Positions 15,059 to 22,397 of a stretch of DNA of 64,000 nt are shown here, one piece after another. The notes below the pieces were generated by a model. The model was not told the origin of the DNA. It saw nothing but the letters and a program-made list of their open reading frames with translations, and made no database searches. Both the position numbers and the translations under genes were made by a program. Position 1 is the first letter of the stretch, and each line of letters begins with the position of its first letter. This DNA comes from an uncultured Elusimicrobium sp. Its GTDB lineage: Bacteria > Elusimicrobiota > Elusimicrobia > Elusimicrobiales > Elusimicrobiaceae. Location: NCBI GenBank assembly GCA_902794125.1, contig CADBFX010000012.1, positions 1 to 64,000 on the forward strand. The letters are read 5' to 3'.

Positions 15059-16411
15059 ATGGAAACATCATTTTTAGAGTTATTTACGCAAGGGGTAGTG
15101 CGGTTTAATGCTTTCTTGTGGGGCGTACCCATGATGGCACTTATCGTGGGGACCAGCTTGTACTTTACCTGGAAATTAAAATTTATCCAACGGCATTTAC
15201 CCAGTGCTATTTTATTATCGGCCCGTAAGAGTCAATCGGCCGGGGCAATTAGCAGTTTTGGGGCCCTCGTGCTTGCGCTGGCGGCCATGGTGGGAACCGG
15301 TAATATCGTAGGGGTGGCCGCGGCTATTTCTACCGGTGGACCGGGGGCACTTTTTTGGATGATTCTCTCCGCTTTTTTTGCCATGGCTACTAAATATGCC
15401 GAAGCTGTACTGGCCGTAAAATACCGCGAAAAAAACGAACAAGGCGAATATGTGGGCGGGCCGATGTACGTGCTTAGAAATGGGCTGAATATGAAAAAAA
15501 TGGCGGCTGTTTTTGCCGCGGCCACGGCATTGATGGGGTTTGCCGATGCCCTTATGCAGACCAATTCGTTGGTGGCAATTTACGGCTCGGTGTTTAGTGC
15601 GCCGGCGTGGGTGACGACAGGTATTTTAATCGGGTTAACGGCTTTGGTTATTTTGGGCGGCGTGAAAAAGATTGCGTCAGTTTGTAAGTGGTTGGTGCCG
15701 GTGATGGCACTGCTCTATATTTTATTTTGCTTGGGAATTATTTGCTTGCACTTTACGCGGATTCCGTGGGCGCTATTGTGCATTATTAAAAGTGCGTTTA
15801 CCGGCACGGCTTTGCTAGGCGGAGCAGTAGGTATTACGATTAAAGAAGCGGTGCGCTACGGGGTATCGCGCGGGGTGCTTTCCAACGAGGCCGGTAGCGG
15901 TAGCGGTGCAATTGCCGCCGCGGCGGCCCAAACGCCTAATTCTGTGCGGCAAGGGCTTGTATCGGCCAGCACGGTGTTCTGGGATACGCTTGTGATTTGT
16001 TTGCTCTCCGGCGTGGCCGTTGTAATTGCCGGGGATTGGCAAAGTGGCAATCTTTTTGGGGCTGAACTAGCGCAGAGTGCGTTTCGTTCGTTACCCGGTG
16101 GCCCGTATTTACTTTTGGCCTCACTTACTTTATTTGCATTTAGTACGCTAGTGGGTTGGAGTTATTATACGGCCAAATCGGTACAGTTTTTCATCCCGGG
16201 CCGCGTGGAAAAAACGGTCTATGGGTTGTGGTTGGTGGTCATGTGCGTGGGGGGCTTTTTAAGTCCCAAATTAGTATGGGAACTGGCCGATACGGCGATT
16301 GCGCTAATGTGTTTGCCTAACTTGTTGGCGTTGTGGTTACTACGTAAAGAAGTGTGGAACGAAACGAAAGAGCATTTGGCTGGCGAGTTAGCCGCCGCGC
16401 GCCAAAAATAA
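15059..16411 (+). CDS. Alanine/glycine:cation symporter (AGCS family)
   Basis: Sodium-coupled amino-acid carrier in the inner membrane, 450 residues with about 11 hydrophobic helices. AGCS signatures are clear: ALAAMVGTGNIVGVAAAISTGGPGALFWM (about residues 80-108), ATKYAEAVLAVKYRE, GGPMYVLRNG, and the downstream RGVLSNEAGSGSGAIAAAAA. SD AGGAAAA precedes the ATG. Likely transports alanine and/or glycine with Na+. It is slightly shorter at the N-terminus than E. coli YaaJ-type members. A weak GC-rich hairpin (14996-15025, several G-U pairs, no T tract) sits between it and the kinase gene, so limited read-through from the kinase is possible. Confidence 0.92.
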   Translation: METSFLELFTQGVVRFNAFLWGVPMMALIVGTSLYFTWKLKFIQRHLPSAILLSARKSQSAGAISSFGALVLALAAMVGTGNIVGVAAAISTGGPGALFWMILSAFFAMATKYAEAVLAVKYREKNEQGEYVGGPMYVLRNGLNMKKMAAVFAAATALMGFADALMQTNSLVAIYGSVFSAPAWVTTGILIGLTALVILGGVKKIASVCKWLVPVMALLYILFCLGIICLHFTRIPWALLCIIKSAFTGTALLGGAVGITIKEAVRYGVSRGVLSNEAGSGSGAIAAAAAQTPNSVRQGLVSASTVFWDTLVICLLSGVAVVIAGDWQSGNLFGAELAQSAFRSLPGGPYLLLASLTLFAFSTLVGWSYYTAKSVQFFIPGRVEKTVYGLWLVVMCVGGFLSPKLVWELADTAIALMCLPNLLALWLLRKEVWNETKEHLAGELAAARQK

Positions 16412-16476
16412 AAAACTTTACAAGCCTGTTTTCAGGTGGTATCATTTAAGTATAGAATCTATGGGGCCGTATAAAA

Positions 16477-17391
16477 ATGTTGAAGAAATATATCATCTCT
16501 GCTAAAAAATTATTGGAAACCGATACCGATAAGGCACAGGTATATGTATATACCAACCCGACGGTGGAGGAACAACGTTTTTTGGTGGATTCTTACCAAA
16601 TTGATGAACATACGCTGGCGTCTGCGCTAGACCCGGATGAACTCCCGCGGCTAGAATTTGAACCGGAACATATCGTAATGATTTATAAACGCCCCAAAAA
16701 TTATTCCGGTAAAGACCAGTTGGAATTTAAAGTTGCTTCGGTGGGGATGTTCTTATTTGAAGATAAATTAGTTGTAGTGCTGGCTGAAGATATTCCGCTT
16801 TTTGTAGGCAAACGATTCCAATCTATTTCTTCCATTAAAGAAGTTTTCTTGAAACTCGTGTATAACTCAATTTCACATTACGTGGAACACTTGCGTATTA
16901 TCCATATGATTTCCGAAGAAATTGAAGATAAGATGACCGAAGCTATGGATAATACGTATCTACTCAATTTATTTAGTTTGGAAAAAAGCTTGGTGTATTA
17001 TGCCGAAGCTATTACGTCTAACGGATTTGTGTTTGAAAAGATGCGCAACTTATCGGCCCGTATTGGTTTTGAAGAAAAAGATGAGGAAATGCTCGACGAT
17101 ATGATTGTGGAAAATATGCAATGTAAAACACAAGCCGACATTCACTCCAACGTACTTGCTCAGTTATTGGGCGCGCGTGCATCTATTGTAAGCAATAACT
17201 TAAACCTGCTTATTAAAAAACTAAACGTCATCACGATTTGGATGATGGTGCCGACGCTGGTGGTAAGTGCCTACGGCATGAACGTGGCCTTGCCGCTTTC
17301 GCAACACCCGGATGCATTTTGGATGTTAATGGGCGTGTGTCTGTTGCTGGTTGGCCTTGTGATGATGTATTGGAAACACAAGAATTGGTAA
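16477..17391 (+). CDS. corA: CorA-like divalent cation transporter
   Basis: CorA/Mrs2-type channel for Mg2+ (or another divalent cation), 304 residues. A large soluble N-terminal funnel with a long charged helix (about 150-230) precedes two C-terminal membrane helices, with the signature YGMN between them (about residue 266), followed by VALPL. The C-terminal tail is short and basic (YWKHKNW), as in CorA. Start: a TAGAAT box ends 18 nt before the ATG, and no Shine-Dalgarno is seen in the roughly 12-nt leader. Strong terminator after the stop, so monocistronic. Members of this subgroup also carry Co2+, Ni2+ or Zn2+; substrate not decided by sequence. Confidence 0.9.
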   Translation: MLKKYIISAKKLLETDTDKAQVYVYTNPTVEEQRFLVDSYQIDEHTLASALDPDELPRLEFEPEHIVMIYKRPKNYSGKDQLEFKVASVGMFLFEDKLVVVLAEDIPLFVGKRFQSISSIKEVFLKLVYNSISHYVEHLRIIHMISEEIEDKMTEAMDNTYLLNLFSLEKSLVYYAEAITSNGFVFEKMRNLSARIGFEEKDEEMLDDMIVENMQCKTQADIHSNVLAQLLGARASIVSNNLNLLIKKLNVITIWMMVPTLVVSAYGMNVALPLSQHPDAFWMLMGVCLLLVGLVMMYWKHKNW

Positions 17392-17405
17392 AAATTTGGA
17401 CATGG

Positions 17406-17439
17406 AAAACCGGCCTAACAAAAGTTAGGCCGGTTTTTT
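17406..17439 (+). terminator. Rho-independent terminator after corA
   Basis: Perfect stem AAAACCGGCCTAAC / GTTAGGCCGGTTTT with an AAAA loop and a T tract. Confidence 0.92.
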
Positions 17440-17456
17440 GTAACTAAAATATTTAG

Positions 17457-17502
17457 AAGAGCAAAGAGACCTACGAAGTAAGTCTTTTTGCTCTTGTTTT
17501 TT
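17457..17502 (+). terminator. Second hairpin with T tract
   Basis: AAGAGCAAAGAGAC pairs with GTCTTTTTGCTCTT (one G-U pair) around an 11-nt loop, then T6. It lies only 17 nt after the corA terminator and before the next gene, so it may back up the first terminator or be an attenuator-like element for the downstream locus. Confidence 0.65.
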
Positions 17503-17549
17503 GGGTAATTTCGAATATACTATGTTGTGGAATAGGGAGAAACTGTTTT

Positions 17550-18629
17550 ATGTATAAAATAATGTCTATCGTGCTAAGTTTTTTGCTGGTTTCGGAACCC
17601 ATATTTGCAGAAACAATGCAAGGTCGTCCTTCTGCACAGCGTAGAGGATTTGCTAGTCGTATTGAACAAAATATTTCCAAGCAGGTTCCTCTTAAAAGTT
17701 CCGCACAGAATAAATGCACTTATCTGGATATGTTGGCCCGCTTAGAGCAAGATACTATTACATGGTCTTGTGTGGAAAATGCCGTGTTGTATTTAGAAAA
17801 ACTAGACGATCCGGCACAAAAATTTTCTCAACAAAAACTCACTCTAACCCAGTCAGATAAATTAAGAAAAAAAATCATTTCTTGGAACAAAGAACCAGTG
17901 ATTGTAGATATTATTAGCTACTATCTAGGGATATTAGGCTGGGATTCTAATACCATTAACCCCTATACGGGCAGGCATTTGGATGAAGATACCTGTAGAA
18001 AGGACTCTTGGCAGGTACTCATAAAAAACGAGAAAATAAGGCCCGGGTGTTTTTATGGGGCACTTGTTTATTATGAAACCCATCCGAATGAATTTGATAC
18101 AACAGTTCGGGATTTGGCGTTGCAAGGTAAACAACGGGCACAAGCATATGTGGCAACCCTTAGTAACGAAAAGAAAGAAAAATATAAGTGGGCATTATAT
18201 TTTCAAGAAATTTTATACAACCGTTTAGATAAGCTAATACAGAATTCTTTTTCACAAGGAGCCGCAGGAAATGATACTTCTTGGGGAAATTCCCGAGAAA
18301 TGGTGGAATTGCGGCAATTATTAGCGAACTGGCCCCGGCAAGACGTAACACAAGAAATTCATGAAAACAAAATAAATCCCGAAGTAAAAGCTCGGTTAGA
18401 GAAGTTGGTGCGTGCCTATGAAAACGGGGTGGATTTAACGACCTTTATTGAAATTTTGGCTAAAGGGAATGATTCCTTGGATAGTCCTAGTTACGTATCT
18501 CCTGTTTTGTTAACATATAGCTTTATGTTGTGGGCTAAATCAAATGCTGTGCGCCCACAGGATAAGAAGAAAGTATTGAATTATGTGTCTGGAGATTATC
18601 CTTTTCGTGTAAAATGGAGCGGCTACTGA
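17550..18629 (+). CDS. Unrecognised secreted protein, helical (first ORF of a possibly split gene)
   Basis: Unknown protein of 359 residues with a cleavable signal peptide (about 1-22, SEPIFAE). SD GGGAGAA upstream. The body is mostly helical with several Cys and Trp; no known domain recognised. The final helical segments (ELRQLLANWPRQDV through KKVLNYVSG) run straight into similar helical sequence in the +1 frame after its TGA, where a second ORF begins at 18631. The two may be one interrupted gene or a coupled pair. It is bounded upstream by two terminators, and codon use looks a little more AT-rich than its neighbours. A signal peptide is present here but absent in the second ORF. Confidence 0.5.
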   Translation: MYKIMSIVLSFLLVSEPIFAETMQGRPSAQRRGFASRIEQNISKQVPLKSSAQNKCTYLDMLARLEQDTITWSCVENAVLYLEKLDDPAQKFSQQKLTLTQSDKLRKKIISWNKEPVIVDIISYYLGILGWDSNTINPYTGRHLDEDTCRKDSWQVLIKNEKIRPGCFYGALVYYETHPNEFDTTVRDLALQGKQRAQAYVATLSNEKKEKYKWALYFQEILYNRLDKLIQNSFSQGAAGNDTSWGNSREMVELRQLLANWPRQDVTQEIHENKINPEVKARLEKLVRAYENGVDLTTFIEILAKGNDSLDSPSYVSPVLLTYSFMLWAKSNAVRPQDKKKVLNYVSGDYPFRVKWSGY

Positions 18630-18630
18630 G

Positions 18631-19866
18631 TTGGCCGGGGGAAAATTCAATTTTACCGAAGCAGAAAAGCAATTGTTGCTTTCTGTATTTGCGCAGATTA
18701 ATAAAAACTTACCGGAAGAGAATAAAAATAATCAAGTTATGTATCGGATGTTGCTGCACCTAACGGGCAAACTGTATTCTTCTCCGGAAGATGCCTTGGC
18801 TTCTGCGACTTCTGCAATTAATTCAGCACATATCCCTCCAGCAGTAGTAGTCGTATGCGCTCCTGGGGCTAGGCAAGCTGGCATGTATTATGCTCTTCCT
18901 GTAATTGCGGGCATAGGGGTATATCTCTGGATTGTAAAAAGTCTTGAAAATGCCACGCATGATTATCTGAGCAGTGAATATAGTGGGGCTTTAGCAGAGA
19001 GCTTGAGTGCGGGGGGCAGTGCATATGCTGTGGAACCTGTGTTAGATTCCCTTAGTGCGGATGGGGAAAATTGGATTATTAGGGAATATGTTACTGCTGG
19101 GCAAAGTATTTTTGACGTAAGCATTGTTTTGGAAACCCCAGCCTTAAGAGAGTATCTAATTACATTGAATGCTTCTGCGGGTTCTGTTGCAATTTCTGGC
19201 GTACGAGAAGCTTCTTTGACGAGGGTTTTGAACGAGGGGTGCCCGGACCCTGGTGGGGGCAGATATTTTGGAAATACAGATAATTATATTGTCCGTTTTG
19301 AAGACTTGTTTAACAATGGAGATCTTGTTACAAAGAAAGCTTTTGCAAAATTGTGTAAAAATAATCAAATTAAAAAATGGTTAAAAGAATATTCTAGGAA
19401 CGGGAAACTTCAGCCAGAATTTTGGAAAAAACTAGCAGCTAGTGATTTTGAAGAATGGCAACAATTGTCAAAAATTGCTAAATCTCGTCCTTTTTCGGAG
19501 TCTTTCGTGCGTGCGATTTATGTGGAGGGGAAAGGGTGGAGACCAGAGGTGGTAAAAGCCGTAAAAGTGACGGGAACAAGATTAGTAGGTATTGTAGATA
19601 GACAATGGTTGAAATCTTTTGTAACCTGCACTTCGGATCACGTTGCTAAATTCGTAGAGAACCCACATATGGATTTGGGGAACGGAAAATTTTACCGATA
19701 TGGGGCTCATGAAAAGAGCAATGGACATTTTCATTATGAAAGTTGGGAAAAAGATCGAAACGGGGAAGAATATCTGTGCAATCAAGAAGTTTATTTTGGG
19801 AAAGGAAAAGATGTAAATGGTCAAAAGTATATAGACCTGTTTTTAGCAGGGATTTCTTGCTTGTAA
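18631..19866 (+). CDS. Unrecognised protein, second ORF of a possibly split gene
   Basis: Unknown; 411 residues if started at TTG 18631, which lies 1 nt after the stop of the upstream ORF. GGAG sits 11 nt before the TTG, so coupled re-initiation is possible. The frame is blocked upstream by TAA at 18610-18612, so any frameshift joining the ORFs must fall in the last 15 nt before the TGA. A hydrophobic stretch (about residues 85-105, YYALPVIAGIGVYLWIV) is followed by a long soluble part. The C-terminal 80 residues contain a His/aromatic-rich patch (GAHEKSNGHFHYESW) and look like a distinct domain. No known family recognised; a toxin-like tail is only a guess. ATG alternatives exist near residues 40-43. 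Confidence 0.4.
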   Translation: MAGGKFNFTEAEKQLLLSVFAQINKNLPEENKNNQVMYRMLLHLTGKLYSSPEDALASATSAINSAHIPPAVVVVCAPGARQAGMYYALPVIAGIGVYLWIVKSLENATHDYLSSEYSGALAESLSAGGSAYAVEPVLDSLSADGENWIIREYVTAGQSIFDVSIVLETPALREYLITLNASAGSVAISGVREASLTRVLNEGCPDPGGGRYFGNTDNYIVRFEDLFNNGDLVTKKAFAKLCKNNQIKKWLKEYSRNGKLQPEFWKKLAASDFEEWQQLSKIAKSRPFSESFVRAIYVEGKGWRPEVVKAVKVTGTRLVGIVDRQWLKSFVTCTSDHVAKFVENPHMDLGNGKFYRYGAHEKSNGHFHYESWEKDRNGEEYLCNQEVYFGKGKDVNGQKYIDLFLAGISCL

Positions 19867-19883
19867 TCTTAAGTATTGCATAA

Positions 19884-19915
19884 AAAGCCGCGCTTTCAAT
19901 CAAAAGCGCGGCTTT
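19884..19915. terminator. Bidirectional terminator
   Basis: Perfect 13-bp stem AAAGCCGCGCTTT / AAAGCGCGGCTTT with a 6-nt loop between convergent genes, with a T run on the minus-strand side. Ends both the unknown locus (+) and the pssA operon (-). Confidence 0.85.
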
Positions 19916-19932
19916 AATATGCATATTTATAT

Positions 19933-20724
19933 TTATTTTTCTACTTTGATACCGCGGAAAGCCCGGTAAAGCACCATTAGTAACCCCACGATAACGTATA
20001 ACGAAAACACAATGAAAATTACGTCTTGCGGGAAGCGGATGAGCATGACTACCAAAAACACAATCAGTAGTAACATCCAGACGCTTAAATGTTTTTCGCG
20101 TTTGGCTTTGAATGCCGCATAGGGAACGTTGGATACCATGAGTAGCGACAGGATCAGCATAGCAAACCAAACAAAATTATAAATGTGCGGCAGATAGACG
20201 GTAAGCAAGCGGATGTTGTGGCCGCCCATGTTACCTTCCATAATGCTATATGAAATGGCAAACGAGGCTAAAATGGCCGCCGCTGCCGGTGTAGGCAAGC
20301 CGGAGAAGTATTTTTTAGAACCTTCCCCTGCTAATGCCATAGAGTTAAATTTGGCTAAGCGTAACACCCCAAAGCAGGCATATACACAGGCAATAGGGGC
20401 TCCCCATAACGGTTGTTCGTGCAGTACAAAAAAGTACATCAGCATGGCAGGCGCGGTGCAGAACGAAACGGCATCAGCCAGCGAGTCCATTTCTACCCCA
20501 AAATTGCTTTCCGTGCCCAACAAACGCGCCATGCGACCGTCGAACATGTCAAACCCCATAGCTAAAATAATAAGCCACCCGGCGTGGGCGAAATTACCTT
20601 TAGCTGCCGCCAAAATAGAAAAGAATCCGCAGGCCAAATTGCCTAGCGTGAATAAAGAAGGAACAGTAACGGCTCCCGTATGTTTCAGTTTTTCTACGAC
20701 TTTGCTTTCTTTGTTGTCTTGCAT
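19933..20724 (-). CDS. pssA: CDP-diacylglycerol-serine O-phosphatidyltransferase
   Basis: Makes phosphatidylserine from CDP-diacylglycerol and serine at the inner membrane. About 263 residues from the ATG at 20724, chosen because GGAG lies 7 nt upstream inside the end of psd; an ATG four codons earlier lacks an SD. CDP-alcohol phosphatidyltransferase signature: FDMFDGRMARLLGTESNFGVEMDSLADAVSF (D-x2-DG-x2-AR-x8-G-x3-D-x3-D), about residues 53-83. Around eight hydrophobic segments. Follows psd with no gap; together they make phosphatidylethanolamine. Confidence 0.94.
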   Translation of the reverse strand: MQDNKESKVVEKLKHTGAVTVPSLFTLGNLACGFFSILAAAKGNFAHAGWLIILAMGFDMFDGRMARLLGTESNFGVEMDSLADAVSFCTAPAMLMYFFVLHEQPLWGAPIACVYACFGVLRLAKFNSMALAGEGSKKYFSGLPTPAAAAILASFAISYSIMEGNMGGHNIRLLTVYLPHIYNFVWFAMLILSLLMVSNVPYAAFKAKREKHLSVWMLLLIVFLVVMLIRFPQDVIFIVFSLYVIVGLLMVLYRAFRGIKVEK

Positions 20725-20726
20725 GT

Positions 20727-21395
20727 TTATCTCCACAACGCGAGTACGGTTAATCCGCCTTGTACTTTTTGTCCTTCTTTTACTACGACGCGCACTTTAT
20801 CTTTCGGTAAATAGACGGCCACTTGAGAGCCAAAACGAATCATCCCGATCCGTTCCCCGATTTTTACATCCATACCGGTATGCCGCCACGATTCAATACG
20901 CCGGGCAATGGCTCCGGTGATTTGCTCTACGTGGGCAAAGTTTTCCGGCTGACCGTTTTTAAAAATTTGAATTAAATTGCGTTCGTTCTTGTCAGAATCC
21001 GGGTGATCGGCGAACAGGAAAGTACCTTTATTGTAAAAAATTTCCCCAATTTTCCCGTTTACGGTGGAGCGTTGTACGTGCACGTCAAAAATGGACATAA
21101 AAATCCGCACCACTACGGAGTTGGGGTCATCTTCTGTTTTAATGGAGAGAACAGTTCCGTCTGTCGGGCAGGCAATCTCATCATCCGCAAATACGGCGTT
21201 TCGATTCGGATCGCGGAAGAAAAAGGCACAAAATAAGGCTACTAATAAACAGATAGCGCCTAAAAAGTGCAAATGACAAAGTGAAAAGAAACCGGCTACC
21301 AATACTCCGATAGCGAAAAACTTAAGTCCTAAAGGTAAAACTGTAGAAACCCAACCAAAACATTTTAGTAACGTGCGTTTGATATCTTCTAACAT
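20727..21395 (-). CDS. psd: Phosphatidylserine decarboxylase proenzyme (short type)
   Basis: Decarboxylates phosphatidylserine to phosphatidylethanolamine. I place the start at ATG 21395 (MLEDIKRT), giving 222 residues; the longer open frame would read into tRNA-Leu. Two N-terminal hydrophobic segments (about 15-55), then the catalytic domain with FMSIFDVHVQRSTVNGKI, the loop NERNLI and the self-cleavage site in RFGSQVAVY, where Ser becomes the pyruvoyl group. The short size and FGS site fit the PSD-A/archaeal-type subfamily. No clear Shine-Dalgarno; the gene begins 46 nt after tRNA-Leu in the same direction, so co-transcription with the tRNA is likely. pssA follows immediately. Confidence 0.92.
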   Translation of the reverse strand: MLEDIKRTLLKCFGWVSTVLPLGLKFFAIGVLVAGFFSLCHLHFLGAICLLVALFCAFFFRDPNRNAVFADDEIACPTDGTVLSIKTEDDPNSVVVRIFMSIFDVHVQRSTVNGKIGEIFYNKGTFLFADHPDSDKNERNLIQIFKNGQPENFAHVEQITGAIARRIESWRHTGMDVKIGERIGMIRFGSQVAVYLPKDKVRVVVKEGQKVQGGLTVLALWR

Positions 21396-21441
21396 GTTAT
21401 TTGTTACTGGTGGGATAAATTGAAAGGCAGAATTTAAAGAG

Positions 21442-21524
21442 TGGGCAGGGGGGGACTTGAACCCCCACGACCTTGCGGTCAACAGATTTTAAGTCTGTCG
21501 CGTCTGCCATTCCGCCACCAGCCC
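21442..21524 (-). tRNA. tRNA-Leu (anticodon UAA)
   Basis: 83-nt tRNA on the minus strand. The acceptor stem GGGCTGG/CCTGCCC has one U-U mismatch; anticodon stem ACAGA/TCTGT with loop CTTAAAA gives anticodon UAA; a long class II variable arm (TGACCGCAAGGTCG); T arm GGGGG TTCAAGT CCCCC. CCA is not encoded (A then CTC), so a CCA-adding enzyme is needed. Sits directly upstream of psd. Confidence 0.95.
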
Positions 21525-21562
21525 TCTGTTATTATTGTAACAAAAAAAAGGATGCTTGGCTA

Positions 21563-21973
21563 CTATTTTTCGGGCCTTTTTAAACCGTTATAAAATTTAC
21601 GGCAAAACTGCGTTTTAACGCCTAATTCTTTCAAATCTTCTTGCAAAGCACGGTCATCTGTCACCGCAATTACACGTTGCCCGGTTTGGGCTAAGTAACC
21701 GGCACGTTCGTAAATGATTTGGTCGGCGCTGTCGCCTTCCGTAAAGCTAATGTGTACACCCCCGCGGTATAGCGGCCCTACCGGCCGGAACGAGCCGTCA
21801 AAAATTACTTCGTAGGTGTGCATGGCGTAGGGTTCTTCTTGGGAGATGTCTGCTAAAAAATCTAAAAAGTCGGCGGTTACTTCTTCTTCCGAGCGGGAAA
21901 ATTCGTACAAAAAACTGCGGACCAGATTTAATCCGTCAATTAGATAAGTAGTCGGTTTAGTGGTTAAATACAT
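21563..21973 (-). CDS. YacP-like NYN/PIN-fold protein
   Basis: Probable RNA-binding or ribonuclease-like protein of 136 residues. Start chosen at ATG 21973 (MYLTTKP), with AAAGG about 10 nt upstream; the open frame extends 27 codons further but overlaps the tmRNA promoter. NYN features: LIDGLNLVRSF with the first Asp, a VIFDGSF strand with Asp, GDSADQIIYERA, and AVTDDRALQEDLKELG with the last acidic residues. YacP/Rae1 of Bacillus cleaves mRNA in the ribosomal A site; whether this shorter homologue does so is unknown. Gene order next to tmRNA (ribosome rescue) makes a translation-related role attractive, as inference only. Confidence 0.78.
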   Translation of the reverse strand: MYLTTKPTTYLIDGLNLVRSFLYEFSRSEEEVTADFLDFLADISQEEPYAMHTYEVIFDGSFRPVGPLYRGGVHISFTEGDSADQIIYERAGYLAQTGQRVIAVTDDRALQEDLKELGVKTQFCRKFYNGLKRPEK

Positions 21974-22013
21974 AGTCCGGTTGCCTTTCTTTGTAAAAAT
22001 TGTTATAAGAAAA

Positions 22014-22027
22014 TGATACAATATAAT
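22014..22027 (+). promoter_or_regulatory. Promoter -10 region for tmRNA
   Basis: TGATACAAT (extended -10) overlaps a second TATAAT (22022-22027). Either would start transcription about 34-39 nt before the mature tmRNA 5' end, leaving a short leader for RNase P to remove. Confidence 0.5.
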
Positions 22028-22067
22028 ACCATTTTGGGTATAGGTCTTTGACAATTTCCGTATTTAC

Positions 22068-22356
22068 GGGGGTGTAATAGATTCGACGGGTATCTGTTGC
22101 CACTCGGGAGCAAGTGCCGGTTGGCCAGGCCGGCTAAAATAGGGCCAAAAAAATAAGCAACAACAATCAAGTTGCCTGGGCTAACGCTTAGTCCACGGCG
22201 CCTCGGGCGCGGTTCGTCTTGCTTGATATAAGACCCACGAACCACACCGTCGCCGTGCCGTTTCGCGCTTAGACGGCGGTTAAACCAGCGAAACTAAACT
22301 TGTAGCGCCTGGGAGGAGAAGATGTTCGGACGGGGGTGCGAATCCCCCCACCTCCA
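22068..22356 (+). ncRNA. ssrA: tmRNA (SsrA)
   Basis: Ribosome-rescue RNA. The 5' GGGGGTG pairs with 3' CACCTCC to close the tRNA-like acceptor; AGATTCGACGGG near the start and T arm GGGGG TGCGAAT CCCCC near the end are typical. CCA is not encoded (the sequence continues ACTT). The tag reading frame begins at resume codon GCC 22144 and ends at TAG 22189-22191, encoding AKKISNNNQVAWANA. The central part resembles other tags, but the end is AWANA rather than the usual ALAA. One-piece form, 289 nt before CCA addition. Confidence 0.94.
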
Positions 22357-22397
22357 CTTATATATACGGAAATTGGAAATTATCAACAGGAGAAACT

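Noticed and set aside
18610-18631. Programmed +1 frameshift like that of RF2
   Set aside because: A GGAG and a TGA are present but the codon before the stop (TAC) is not slippery; kept only as a possibility under the split-gene finding.
20213-20920. 235-codon plus-strand frame over pssA/psd
   Set aside because: Antisense to two well-conserved genes with no SD or domain.
22003-22245. Minus-strand frame over tmRNA and an extended start of the YacP-like gene
   Set aside because: It overlaps the tmRNA and its promoter; the ATG at 21973 has a Shine-Dalgarno and fits the NYN domain start.
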